DNA from: Combretum micranthum
Lineage: Eukaryota > Streptophyta > Magnoliopsida > Myrtales > Combretaceae
Direction: 5' to 3'
Assembly: GCA_024138025.1 (NCBI GenBank)
Contig: JAMXBD010000365.1
Span: 1-64,000, forward strand
DNA: 64,000 nucleotides
The notes beneath the pieces were generated by a model that saw nothing but the letters and a program-made list of their open reading frames with translations, had not been told where the DNA came from and made no database searches. Shown piece after piece: positions 47,251 to 59,944 of this stretch. Both the position numbers and the translations under genes were made by a program. Each line of letters begins with the position of its first letter. The first letter of the stretch is position 1.

Positions 47251-47892
47251 TATCAGCTGTTTCCCATTTCAGATTTATTCTTTCCATACAATATATTTGT
47301 TGATTTACATGAATTGTACCTAATATTCATGCATTTTAACCGTGATCATTTCAAAAAGATTGAAGTAGGACCAGAAGATTAAAAAACCAGTTCATTTCTA
47401 GTACACAAAATAATCCATAACATCACACCAAAAGAAAAACCCCTTGTTGGTGTAGTTTTGGATGTCAGCGGGTGAAATATAGCAGTTATATTTAATCCAC
47501 AAGGGAAAATCCATGAATGTATGGTCCAACTTAAACTATCCTTATAAAAATTTTAATATCACCATTGTTACAAGTTTTACTACATAGGATCATGAGCTTT
47601 GTATATGGAAGGGCAACTAAAATTACATACACCAGCATGCATCTTCTTAATATGACATGATTTATAATTTACAAAAAGATAGCAAAATTTATAAGTTTCA
47701 CCAAACATAGGTTTTATGATGGTTCTAGATATTACAAAGTAATGGGTCCATAATTTGGGAACTTATGCCTTCTAGGTTACGGTTATATGTAGGTTCTTTT
47801 ACCTTACTTTACCAATGCGTGCTCATTCTTGCATTTTCATGTAAAAGCTTTGAAAAATATAGTTAACCATGAGGGAAGTAACTTTTATGGTA

Positions 47893-48150
47893 AATTGCAA
47901 ATATATCCCTTAGGTTTACTTTATGTGCACTTAGTCCTCTTATTTATGAAATATTATGCCCCTAAATCTTAAAATAATATAAAAGAAAGAAATATTTAGA
48001 CCTTTTTGGCTCCCATGACCATTTCGGCCTTAAAATATCTTTAGTATTTTTTAATTATTTATCTAATGTCAAAATAGTAAAATTTAGGTCTAAAAATACC
48101 TTTTATGAAGATTTAAAGGTTTATGTGCATAATTCTAGAGATAAGGTGTA
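47893..48150. mobile_element. possible foldback MITE
   Basis: The left end 'ggtaaattgcaaat' and right end 'aaggtgtaatcac' are weakly inverted, as are the internal blocks 'ttatgtgcac' and 'tttatgtgcat'. The match is imperfect and no target duplication was found. Confidence 0.3.
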
Positions 48151-49539
48151 ATCACTCAAATTTATACAACTCAAATATAATAATCATTAAGTCAATAATG
48201 TAAAATTTTTGAAGAAGTTTTAAGGAAAGTCAAAGAAATCACTCTTAAAATTTTATGCGATCTAAGAATATTAAAAGATGAATAATTTATTTATCGTTTA
48301 AAAATTTGAATTGTTATAAACAAAAATCCCAAGATAAATTTTTCCATAACTAGTTAATAATACCCCCATAGAAATAAAAAGGATAATATTCAAAATATAT
48401 ACACAAATGAATGAAAATGAGACTTTAACTAGATGAGAGTAATAATAAAAGTTATAGAATATAACATTCGTTATAATTAAAGATATAGCTGAAGAACAAA
48501 TATATAATTATAAAGAAATGATGCTAAATCTAATGATCCAAATCTCAAGATGTTTCGTAAAAATAAAAGTGATAAGAAATACCAAATCAATACAATATGA
48601 GAGTAAAACAATGTAATCATATAATGTATGCAATAGATAAACTCAATAAATAATAGATTATCAAATTATTCAAAATTACAACGGATGTGAAACATAGTAT
48701 GAAAATTTAATCTAAATAAGTTAGAATAGCACAATGAAAGCATAAGCAAAAGAATAAATCTTAAAATGATCAAAAGTTTTTGAATTATAAAATTTAAAGT
48801 CAATAAATAATGTCAACTACCAATAGATGATTGACTTAAACTTTGTTTAATATAATCTAACATTTAAGCTTAGATAATTTAATTAAACTAAGTAAATAAA
48901 TTATAGGTTATAATTAGATGGATTAACATAATCAATTAATAAATAAACTTAATTGAAATTGAGATTTCAAATACTCCTTCTCATTCTTTTATTTAGTTTA
49001 ATTATCCATTTTATCAATCAAATTTCTTAAATCCTTTTAATTATCAAATTTGAACTCTATCCCATTCAATTTATCAATTTATTTTAACTATCTTTTCCGA
49101 CAAAACAAATTTCATCATCATCTTATCCAATTTTAATTAGAACTTCTCTTCTTCAATTTCCAAATGAACAAAAGTAGTGAATTTTCCCTAATTATTCATT
49201 TTAACATCTTTTCTTCTATTTTGATTCCTGAACTTTTAAATATGTAATTAAAGTGTTTTGCAGGTTTCTAAACTCTTGAATTTTAGTTTAACTTCTATTT
49301 ATTAAATCTCCATAATTTTTTAATTCATCTGTTTAAAAATATCAATTTCTAAGACCGAATTTAAACTGAATATCAATTTTTTATAAAATTAAATTCTAAA
49401 ATAGATTTCCAATTCAAGTTATTAATTTTATTTCCATGTATTTTAAAATTACTTTCTAATTGTTTTTAATACTTAAGATAATGATATGGAAAGCTTAAAT
49501 TAAAACCTCTACTCATAAATATCCTTAATAACCTTTAAT

Positions 49540-52500
49540 GCTTAATCTCTTTTCTCCTTTTCCATTTCCAAAATCTACCTCTTTCTTTTTTTTTATACAT
49601 TTCCTTCCTTTCCCTTTTTTCTTCTCCATCCTCTCTTCTTTCTCTTAAACCATCAACCCCAAAACCTCAAATTTCAACAAGATCATAAGGAAAAATAGGA
49701 GATGAAATCAAGAAAGAAAATGAGAGGCATCCATGAAAGAAACTACATCAACTAGAAAGTAGTAATAGTAGCGAAGAACAAACTAGTTGAATTTACCAAA
49801 TAAGTAAGTAGAGATGTTTTTTTACTATGATTATTATATATGTATGTACATGATGGATTAGAGCTAGATATGAGTTGGATATGCGATAAAATTTGTCAAT
49901 AAGAGATATGTGGAAACATAGGTTGTTGGTGCATATATGAAACTAGGAAGATGATGACGTGGGTTTGATGATATATGATGGTAAAAACATATTTAGACAG
50001 GTTGTGAGTTATGGTTTTGAACTTGTATGATGTTGTAAAGATGTTATAGGTAGAGTTTTTGTGAATAAAACAAGTAGACAAGTAGCTAAAATGGAGTATA
50101 ATGGAGTAACAAAAAACATGAGATGTGATCCGGGTCCATACAAGGTATGGTAAGGGGCATGGTAGCCTCTATTCCATGCTTGGCTCCATATGTCTCTTGC
50201 TATGGGCCATAGAAAATTGATATGCCCCTTGTTATAAGGCATAACAAAGGGTGTATAAGTCTTTATCCCCTTTGCTTGGTTTCTATACCCCTTAGTATGG
50301 GGCACAGCGAAGGGCGTAGCGATTTCAACTACCCTTCATATGCCCCATATGGAACCAAGACTCATCTTGTTTTCTTTTCCTTTTCAAGCTAACTTAAATT
50401 TATCGTAACTTTCTCATCCAAACTCGGATTGGGGTAATTCAAAATGCTTTGGAAAACTTAAAAAGAGCTCTAAGACTTTCATGTTTCAAGTTTTTAGAGA
50501 TTTTAAAAGTATCAAGACCTAAAATATATTTGATTCAAACAACACATATCCAAATGTAAAAAAACTTAGCTCATAATCTAAACTCCTCTTTGGCTTAATA
50601 AACGTAAATGAACTAAAATGATTGAGCCTAATCAATTTGGCTAATATTAAGTTAACATATACTTAAGTTGCTATGAATCTTAAATACAAAATGAATTAGT
50701 AATATATCTAAGCTCAACTTGGCCAAATGAACTTCAATAAACTAAAATGAATTAGATTGATTAAATTTAATCATCTTGGCTAAGTTAAGTTAATAGACTT
50801 AAACTTGTAAATGACTTAGGAATGATGTAAATAATGTTTTGTACTATACCTTAATTAATATGATAAATATGTTGTTCTAAAGGTATTGTCTTTTCATTTG
50901 GAGGAAAATGAGTATTTTGAAAATGAATGTTTAATATGAATTTGATAAAAGTGAATTATAACCAAAGGAAAAGAGATAATTTAATAGATAATGGAGAATT
51001 GTTTATATCTTGGCAGGGCAATTTCCATAGCCATGGTAGGGTTCCTACTTTGTGCCTGATCAAATAGGTTTAACATAAATCTATGTTTCAACCAAGTGTA
51101 AATAAATGAACTAAATGTGAGTTTGAATACTAAAATTCAATAATGTATACATTAAGAAAAGTGATAAATGAGTACCGTTTTGTTTTATAGGAGGAACGGA
51201 CCAATCTTTGGATTTCTTAAAGGATTATTATGACTTAGCTTGGATGACATGTGGGTAAAATTAACCTTATTAAATTGTTCGTTCTTGTAATTTGGTTGCA
51301 TCTTTACTATTATAAACATGATTAGTTATGTATGGAGAATTGGGTACTTGTGTGCTGCTTGGTGATTATTTTGGTCGATAACTTACTAATTTAAAAGAGA
51401 ACACATATTTAGTGTAATCTTTAAAATGCGATTGTTGATGATTGTCTATTAATTGATTTGTCGCTTTTATTGAATGGACTTAATACTATCTGACTGGTTA
51501 ATTAAACAATCATACATTAAATGACAACATACTTGCATTAGCATGATATTCACGTCATGTGCTAGCATCTCAATTCGATGTAGTCCTAAGTTGTTAATGG
51601 ATCTTTTTCTCTAATTGGATACCATAGAGTTGTCTGTATCCTAAAAACTAAAAAGTCACCGAAGGACGTCGCCTGTATGGGTATTGGCTTGGTAGATGCT
51701 AGTACTTAGGGAGTTTCTAAGGTTCTAAGGTGAAATGGAAGCTATGCTAGTAATATGTATATATGAATAACAAATGAGTTTCAAAAGAAATCCTCCTTCC
51801 TTAATTATTTCTAAGATGATGTTGGGGTTATATATATATATAAATGTAAACAACTATGAGTTGAGAAGATTTCACCTTCCTTAATTTTCAGTTTCTCTTA
51901 AGCGTAAATGACTTAAGCTGGTCCTTCAACCCTAAGAGAGAGCGTAAATCTCCATTGGTTTGGATTTCGATCATCCAAACTATGCATTTTATATGGTTTA
52001 GTGTTGCATCGCATATGATTTTTAAATGTAATTGATTAATAATTGTTTGATGTGTGATTTGGTTTTATTATTTATTGAGCTATGAATTAGCTCACATCTA
52101 TATAATTTTTGTACAAGAATAGCTAAAGCATTGGGAATACGCTAAGGCTATGTGGAGACGATTCCTTGAAGATTGAAGACAAGTTTGAAATAAGAATTAA
52201 CTAGATAGTATAGTTAGTTGAGATTTTGTTTCATGTAAAATAGGTTTAGATTATGGATTGGATTAGTTGTAAATAGTATAAAATTTGTAAAATGTAAATG
52301 ATCTAATCTATTTTACTTTTTGGTGAGGGATATTGATTCTTTATGGTTCTTACAGACTGTAGGAAATCGAATTTCCTTTATTTATCACAAATGTATTTAT
52401 ATATTAGAATTTCGTAAGGTAATTATTCAGGTAGAGTCTTGCAAACTATGACTTGCAAGACAGTTCTCTTATTGCGGGTGTACACATAATATGATAACTT

Positions 52501-52560
52501 CAGATTAATCCTTCTAAGCCCCATTTAGGGTCGAGACATAAAGGTTTTAAGCAAAATTGA
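49540..52560 (+). repeat. possible decayed long LTR
   Basis: The layout resembles the solo LTR at 33.8 kb. There is a pyrimidine-rich leader at 49,540-49,660 after 'tttatacattt', then AT-rich sequence, then a GC-richer block with 'aagtcaccgaaggacg' near 51,653, and an end block with 'cccatttagggtcgagaca' near 52,532. It also contains imperfect repeats of 'atgggg.ata' at 50,130-50,350. No terminal TG..CA or target duplication could be fixed, so this is tentative. Confidence 0.3.
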
Positions 52561-53352
52561 GCAAACAATTGCAATTTATCTTAAATTTTATATGGGATTT
52601 TTTTTTATAAAAGTAATAAATATAAAAGGTAAATAAATCTAATTTTCAAAAAGATCTATTAGGATTTAATTTTGTAATAAAGAGCGCACAGACACACTCC
52701 CCAATTTTCGGTATAATATTTTGGAAACACACAATTTAATTGAGACATGACAATATTAATATGCAAGCTATTGTAATGTAAGGGAGGTTATTCTTTCTTT
52801 CTTTCATTCTGTATACTTTTTTTTTAATTGATACAAGACAATAAAAATATGTAATTAGGTGAAATAGTTAATCATGACTACAACAGATGAAGATTGGGTT
52901 CTTGTGCCAAGCAATGCCATATAACAATAAAGCAATGTTCTTGACACAAGAACTAACATGAAAGTTGCTTAATTAAATAACTCAAAAATAGAGTTTCTTA
53001 ACTTACTTCAAGTGAAAAATAAATTATTAAAAAAAATTATTAATAAAATATTAGATAACTCTCTTAAAGTAATTTATTAATAATTTAAAAAGTTTAAGTT
53101 GTTTGATAGTAAAAATTGTTTAAGTTATTGACATGATACTTTAAGCAACCTTTTAAGAAACCACCGTTGATACCTATAAGACAATAGTTGAAAGATATTG
53201 GGGCAATCACAACTTGAAAACGCCCAAACATTTATAAAGAAACGGGCGTATTTTGCGATTGATCCCTATTTACAACAAGTATAGATAATAAATATATATC
53301 AGTCAAATAATTAACCGATTAGCAAGGCGCAATGCAAGTTGATGATTGAATA

Positions 53353-53496
53353 TTATAAGTCTTTGGCATTATGTAGATAGGGACTTGTGGTGAAAGCTAC
53401 TGGAAATTGACCATTCAATGGATCATCATCCACTAGCCAGAAATCAATAATTCCCAGTTCCCAAGTTGAAATCCACTTCTGTGGACGTGTGACAAG
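53353..53496 (-). pseudogene. isolated exon-like ORF, unknown family
   Basis: The minus strand shows an acceptor-like TCGTTACAG at 53,497, then 47 codons and a stop at 53,353. The text is LVTRPQKWISTWELGIIDFW followed by a short acidic DDDPLNGQFP and FTTSPYLHNAKDL. Composition is coding-like (varied residues, several Trp), unlike the surrounding AT-rich DNA. No upstream exon was recognised. It could be the last exon of a lost gene or a captured fragment. Its family is not known. Confidence 0.3.
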
Positions 53497-53912
53497 CTGT
53501 AACGATTTTTCTTTTCTTTTTGTTTTTTTTCCCAATATCCATGGTAAAAAATGGAAAATGATATCCTGCCTATTAAAACTAGGTATATCATCAGTGAAAA
53601 TTAACGGGCTAAAGGCCTAAAACGTCTATTTCTAGCGCCCACTGTCACCGTTTTATTGGCATTACAAAGTGTTCTGTATATTTGATTAGTTTGAAGGTGG
53701 TGGAAATCAGATTAATGTATTAGTTTTCAAGTAATATTTAGAATTATAAATGGTTTTATTTTATAAGTAATTGCACAAAATCGCTCATAACATTGACTTA
53801 GGTCTAGATATACAATTTGGACTTTTAAATGTTGTAAACAATCTCCTAAACTTTGATAAATTTGTAAAATAAACATATTGAAGCATGCTTTGACAAGTTT
53901 CAATGGGGTCAT

Positions 53913-56445
53913 TGTCGAGCCTGGTTTTTCATCGATTTCCTTTAATCCGATTCGTACTAAACCCTAACCCATTCAATATGAATCCTCGACTAAGAATTAA
54001 AGGAATTTTTAATTTTAAAAATATTTGGAGTCGCCACTCGACTAAAGTCGAGAAAAAAAATAAACCAAAACCAATGGGTAGGTTGATTTTGGTTTGCTAC
54101 TGATCTGCGAAAAAAATCGTTTTTTGAAAACGAGAACCAGAAATTAACTTGAGTTCCAGGGCTAACCTATTTAAACCTAAACGGTTACTACTTTAACTTT
54201 CCATATTTAAATTGCTTTCTTTTAAACCTGATTTCAAATCTAAACTATTTATCAAATCTAATTAACTAAACATATGTCTAATAAACACAAAAATACTAAT
54301 CAAATTCCATCAAATAATCATATATAATCTAAAAGCTCGAAAATTCAAATTAATTAAATCTTATAAAATTCTATCAATATTCAAATATTCTAGACTAAAC
54401 AAATCAAATAAATTCACAAAATTATTTTTACATATTTTAAGTCGCCATTTAGGTGCCTACGTACCAGCTAATCGGGATCAGACCACACGTAGTTTTTTTA
54501 TAAACTTTAATTTGTTGGTTAATTTTAGAATTTTTTTTAAAAATCTTTTCGCTTTAAGTTTATTAAATTTTGTTAATTTACAAAATTGACTTTTTGATAC
54601 GAACCCTAAATCTATCAATTTAGTTTTTTTTTTTTTTTGTAATCTTATGAAAAAAAATGATTTTTTTTCTAAGTGGTAAAAATCTCGAGGGAATAATCAA
54701 TATCACATGAGTCATGTATCATGCATCAATCAAATCAAGCTATAAGGATAGTCAATACAAAACCAAAACCTAATTCAATGAGGAAAATTCATACACGACC
54801 ATGGCATTGTCAGTATTATTATATGATTTTGAAACATTTTTTAAAATCACGATTTTCGTCAATCACTATCTTACGTAACATCATGACAACATTTCAACAT
54901 ATTTCTATGAATGCATACATACAATAATACACATCATGTAAAATCAAGTATTCATAAATCATGTTGTTCAAAAATTTAATCAATTCAAGATATCACTTTA
55001 CCCATCAAAGTAGTTATTATATATTGAAGCAAAATTTTAGGTTGATTTTCTAACAAATTTACAAGGAACATATGTTGTCATGGCATAATTAAGATATCTA
55101 AATATTCTAAATATTATTATCATGGCAACTATACTCATCACAAAATATTATTCAAGTATCATAAAAGAAATCTATACATCAAAAAATTTATTATTCCTAT
55201 TCTTATAGCATAACTGCGAGAAGAAATCATTATTAAGAAATGATTTTTTTATCTTTTTATTTTTAATGCAACAAACTGCACGTACAAAATACAATCTAAG
55301 ATATTACTTTTAATAACATGGAAATTACGTATTTATTATGTACTTGCCCCCTTTTTAATTTTTTATTTTTTTCTATCATATTATATTAATGAAAAAATAG
55401 AGAATAGGCAAAGGAACTTACCTGGGACGACTCGAAACAGGGACTCCGGTTATTCTTCGGCGAGCGTGTAGGGAAAGTCGAGGATTCCAAAAGTTCTATT
55501 TCCAGTTGAAGTCAAACAAGAATAGTGCTGGATGCACGTAAGAATGAGTCAGTCGTGGTCGATGGATGACGTTCACGACGAGGCCAATTCCAGCAACATC
55601 GATCTTCGTTTCACCATCAATTGAAAGCTTCAACCCTCTAAGACTAGATGGAATATCAATTGATCCTGGTCGTCGTGACGCTAGAGTAGTCGTCGGTCGT
55701 GTTTCGGAAAAGGGCTCAACGAACCGAGTCTTTCCGTACCAATTAACTCGAGCTTCGTTAGAAAACCTTAAATCGACGTTTTTAAAAACTTCAAAAACCT
55801 AAATCATAAGAATGAGATTTTTTTTGTGCTCCTTTTTTTTTGTTTCCGTTTTCTTCTTCTTTTCTATTTTTCCTCTATTTATAGATTTAGGTTTCATATC
55901 TTATTTGATTTTTATCCGAAAAAATCGGACTAAAACGGTTGTAAATGCATTAGTTGTCAATTAACGATAATGTTAACGTTCAAACAAGTTTTGAGCAAAA
56001 AAGTGGAGATTTAAGCTTTTTTTGGAAATGTAAAAACAAATTTTTTTTCAAACTTCAAGTCCGATTTGAAATAGTTTATGGTTTATGAAAATATGCAAAT
56101 TCTATATCAAAATGAAGTACTTCCGTGCTAGTTTCAAAATATGTATTTGTTTTGTAAAAAACGGGTTTGAAACGGGTCAAAAATGGACTTGAAAACACCC
56201 CATTGAGCGCCGAGGTAGAGGAGATGACAGTGAATTTTTTTCTTTTTTAACGAATTTCGAATTACATATACTATATTAATTATCCATATTACATCCATTG
56301 TATTTATTCCTATTAAATTGATTTATTTTTCTAATTTTATTCTTAGTTTTAACATTTAAATTTGCGAAAATTCAATTATTTAATTATGTTATATTAAGCT
56401 TAGTATTTATTTTGATAAAAAAAATGTCAAAATGAGGTGTCTACA
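53913..56445 (-). repeat. 3' LTR of the Ogre/Tat-like element
   Basis: On the minus strand it starts TGTAGACACCTCATTTTGAC at 56,445, directly after the polypurine tract. The most likely end is GGCTCGACA at 53,913. Phrases common in plant gypsy LTRs occur inside: 'ggagtcgccac' near 54,029 (plus strand) and 'aggtgcctacgta' near 54,450. The 3' boundary is inferred from the CA end and not confirmed by a second copy. Confidence 0.75.
55875..55883 (-). promoter_or_regulatory. TATA box of the Ogre/Tat-like LTR
   Basis: The minus strand reads TCTATAAATAGAGG about 560 bp into the LTR, followed by a purine-rich leader. This is a good plant TATA consensus at the expected U3/R position. Confidence 0.65.
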
Positions 56446-56458
56446 GCTGCCCCTCTTT
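56446..56458 (-). other. polypurine tract of the Ogre/Tat-like element
   Basis: The minus strand reads AAAGAGGGGCAGC immediately before the LTR start TGTAGACACC. Confidence 0.75.
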
Positions 56459-56539
56459 GATGAGGTTTGTCAAAACCTGATCACAAAGATAAAGTAGACC
56501 TCATTTTGACTTTACCTTATATGGAATTCCCACTTCTTG

Positions 56540-57340
56540 AGCGGGGTGAGAGCTTTTCATGTTCTGATATGCTCGTTGAATCGCTTCTTGAGCAGAGCAA
56601 TTCATATTCTTGAGAGAAAGATAGCGCTCCTCTGAGCTAGCGATCCTTAACTTGAAAACAAAGAAGCACTCCTCTGAGCTAGCGATCCTTAAACTTGAAA
56701 AGACTCTTGAAACGTTTCGCATGTTCTTCGAAGATGCTTCATGTTCTGAAATGCCTTTGAATTGTTGCTTCATTGGGCTAACATTTGTCATATATTTGAT
56801 ACAAGCGCGTTCTTTGAGCTGGCACCTGATTTGGATAAGCGCTCCTTGAGCTAGCATTTGATTTGGTTCAAACGCTCCTCCGAGCTGCATTTGTCTTAGA
56901 TTTGATTCAAGTGAGCTCCTTGACTGGCACTTGATTTGGATTGGCGCTCCTTGAGCTAGCCTATGATTGATTCAAACGCGCTCTTTGAGCTGACATTTGA
57001 TTAGATTTGATTCAAGCGTGCTCCTTGACTGGCGCCTGATTTGGATGGGCGCTCATTGAGCTGGCCTATGATTTGATTCAAACGTGCCCTTGAGCTGGCA
57101 TTTGTCTTAGATTTGATTCAAGCACGCTCCTTGAGCTGGCACTTGATGTGGATGGCGCTCTTGAGCTGGCCTATGATTTGGTTTCAAACGCGCACCTTGA
57201 GCTGCACTTGATTGGAGGCGCTCTTTGAGCTGGCCTATGATTTGGTTCAAACGCGCTTCCTTGAGCTGGCACTGATTTGGATTCCTTAAATGATTTCGTT
57301 CGCTCCTTGAGCTGGCATTTGATTTGGTTATGCATTCCTT
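56540..57340. repeat. tandem repeats in the 3' untranslated zone of the Ogre/Tat-like element
   Basis: Imperfect 33-40 bp units each contain 'gctccttgagctggc' or a variant, followed by 'tatgatttg' or 'atttgattt'. From about 56,800 the units alternate so that every third unit is most alike (period about 105 bp). More than fifteen units are visible. They lie between the pol stop and the polypurine tract. Confidence 0.9.
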
Positions 57341-57999
57341 GAACTGGGTCTCATGTTCTGATCCCCAAATCTCATGTCCTGAGATCTTGATTTCCTCATG
57401 CTTCGCATGGCTTCTAGAGCTAATTTCCTGAAAAACTTAATTCTAGCAATATATTCATTTTATTATCTTTCTTTTTTTTTTTTTTTTTCAAAACTTACCA
57501 GATTCTTATAGAAGCTTCTAAACTTGTCAGACCACTTGGTGAAGTCCGCTCATCACTAGGTTTATTCGTCAGGCTAGAGCTCTTCACAGTGGCTATCCTT
57601 TGAATTGAGTATCTCTGTTTGTCTTTTGATGGTAATGGATTCTTTTGATGGTCTTGATGAACATACGGAGATGGTTCTTTGTATCTCCCTTACTTTGCAG
57701 CTTGAACTTATCGACTTCTTATGTTAACATTTCTTTAAGAAAAGATCAAATCTCAAAGTATTAGAATGTTTTTATAACTTTATCAATTGCTCAAATCTCT
57801 CTCTCATACACTCATGTTTTAAAAATTTGAGAGATATAAGGATGAAGAAAGCTTATCAATTGAAAGTGGATGGTCAATGACTGATCTGATGATTGGGACC
57901 GCTAGAGATATCTTTTTGTCGATAGATAACAAAAATTAGATCACACATAGACAAAGTAGTCAACACATTTCTGAACTTGATAGAATTTTCATTAATTTC
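57341..57999. other. 3' non-coding zone of the Ogre/Tat-like element
   Basis: Sequence between the repeats and the pol stop. No ORF of note; a T-run lies near 57,470-57,488. Confidence 0.6.
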
Positions 58000-59130
58000 T
58001 CAAGAGTAGTACAACTTGACCGCATCAGAATTTACAGGGTCTTTCAAATCTGGACCATCCACTCTAGTCAAAATTAGTGCACCACCAGGCAACACCCTCT
58101 TTACTACATATGGTCCTTCGTAATTAGGAGTAAACTTTCCTCTAGGATCTTGAACATTCGGAGTACTTTTCTCAAGACTAAGTCTCCTTCTTTGAAATTT
58201 CTCGGGCGAACTTTCTTATTGAATGCTCGAGCGATTCTTTGCTGGTAAAGCTGACCATGATATAAGGCGGTCATCCTCCTTTCATCAATGAGATTTAACT
58301 GATCAATCCTATTTCTCACCCATTCAGCTTCATTCAATTCGGTTTCTGCTAATATTCTGAGTGATGGAATTTCAACTTCAACTGGCAAAACACTTCTACC
58401 ATAGACTAATGAATAGGGGTTGCCCCTGTTGATACTCTAATGGATGTTCGATAGGCCATGAGTGCAAAGGGTAGCATCTCGTGCCAATCTTTGTAAGTGA
58501 TAGCCATTTTCTCTATTATTTTCCTGATGTTCTTGTTGGCCGCTTCAACTGCCCCATTCATTGAGGTCGATATGGGGTAGAGTTCCGATGTTTGATCCAA
58601 AATTTTGGCACAATTCAGACATTAATTTGTTGTTCAAATTGGTACCGTTGTCTGTAATGATTGTATCAGGGACTCCATATCTGGCTATGATATCTCTCTT
58701 GATGAACTTGACAACTACTCCTTTGGTAACATTAGCGTAAGAATGCTTCAACCCATTTAGTAAAATAGTCGATCGCCACTAATATAAATCGGTGACCATT
58801 TGAGGCTTTTGGCGAAATTGGTCCTATCATGTCCATACCCCACATTGAGAAGGGCCAAGGTGAAGATAATGACTGCAATTCTTTGGAGGAGCATTCATCT
58901 TGTTGGAGTATATCTGGCACAAGTGGCAATGTCTCACGTGTTTAATACAATCTGATTCCATAGTTATCCAGAAGTAACCCATCCTCATAATCTTTTTAGC
59001 TAGCATATATCCATTCATGTGAGGTCCACATATCCCTTCATGGACTTCCCTCATCAACATATCTGCTTCCGCCTCATCTACGCATCTCAAGAGTAGTATC
59101 AAATGATTTTTTGTATAATGTATTACCACT
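58000..59130 (-). pseudogene. integrase of the Ogre/Tat-like element
   Basis: The zinc-binding domain reads VHEGICGPHMNG and HCHLC (about 58,930-59,060). The catalytic core reads MWGMDMIGPISPK (first Asp, ~58,830), DTIITDNGTNLN (second Asp, ~58,640-58,670) and NGAVEAANKNIRKII (Glu, ~58,530). The C-terminus reads VEIPSLRILAETEL, RNFKEGDLVLRKVL, then FTPNYEGPYVVKRVLPGGAL, with stop TGA at 58,000. Frame changes occur near 58,120, 58,425, 58,565-58,605, 58,740, 58,880 and 59,095, so no full protein can be made. Several are single-base shifts. Confidence 0.85.
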
Positions 59131-59790
59131 GAGCATGAAATGAACTGCTAAGCGTCTTAGTGTTCTTCGCTCCTTAGTTGAAGCATTTTCAGGGTATTTG
59201 CCATCTTGGAGGAATTCTTTGATATTAGCATACCAGGGATCTTTCCTTGGGACTTCCTCGGTATTCAAGCAAAATGCCGGTTCTTCCTCAATGCGAACCT
59301 TTAAGGGCTGGATCTCAACTCCATCAGTGATTTGAATCATAGATGCTAATGTGGCTAATGCATCCGCGAACTGGTTCTGGTTTCTTGGCATATAAGTGAA
59401 TGATATTTCTTTGAATTTCTGTGCCAATTCTAGTAAATATTGATGATAAGGCACCAATTTTGCATCCTTCGTCTTGTATTCTCCTCGTGTTTGAAAGATG
59501 ATGAGAGAGGAGTCTCCATATACTTCAAGATCATCTATTCCATGTCAAGTGCCATCTTGAGGCCCATGATGCAAGCCTCGTATTCTGCCACATTATTAGT
59601 ATAAGGGAAAGTCAATCTTGCTGAAGCGGGGTATTGTTTACCATCTGGTGATATTAAGACTGCCCCAATTCCACATCCGCATACATTAGCTGCTCCATCA
59701 AAGTATAACTTCCATTTAGAGTGACTGTTCTGATTCTTTATCTGCCAGCAATATGCCTTCATCCGGGAATTGAGCTTCTCCATCAATCAC
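59130..59790 (-). pseudogene. archaeal-type RNase H of the Ogre/Tat-like element
   Basis: KWKLYFDGAANV (first Asp), GIGAVLISPDG, NNVAEYEACIMGLKMA (Glu), then after a frame change EVYGDSSLIIFQ (Asp) and NQFADALATLASM (last Asp). All four acidic positions of the fold are readable. It is separate from the RT-linked RNase H upstream, which is diagnostic for the Tat clade. Confidence 0.82.
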
Positions 59791-59944
59791 ATATCTTCAA
59801 CCGGGTTTTCGGCTAGTTGATCTACAAGTGCTTGACCTTTAACTGAGTTGATTCACATAAGTGATATCAAATTCTGATAACAACATCTGCCATTTGGAAA
59901 TTCTCCCAATCAACCCTGGTTTCTGAGCCAAATACTTCAACGGA

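Larger units (their letters stand above)
47251..53352. other. long intergenic stretch, mostly unassigned
   Basis: It contains a possible MITE (47,893-48,150) and a possible decayed LTR (49,540-52,560), listed separately. The rest is AT-rich with no recognisable gene on either strand. Confidence 0.5.

Noticed and set aside
50009..50305. 98-codon minus-strand ORF
   Set aside because: It is made of imperfect repeats of a 'tatgccccat'-like motif; the protein is an accident of the repeat.
55566..55802. 78-codon plus-strand ORF
   Set aside because: It lies in the R/U5 part of a minus-strand LTR and shows no domain; likely chance.
56110..57340. CRISPR-like array in the 33-40 bp repeats
   Set aside because: Units are contiguous and diverged with no unique spacers, in a plant retrotransposon.
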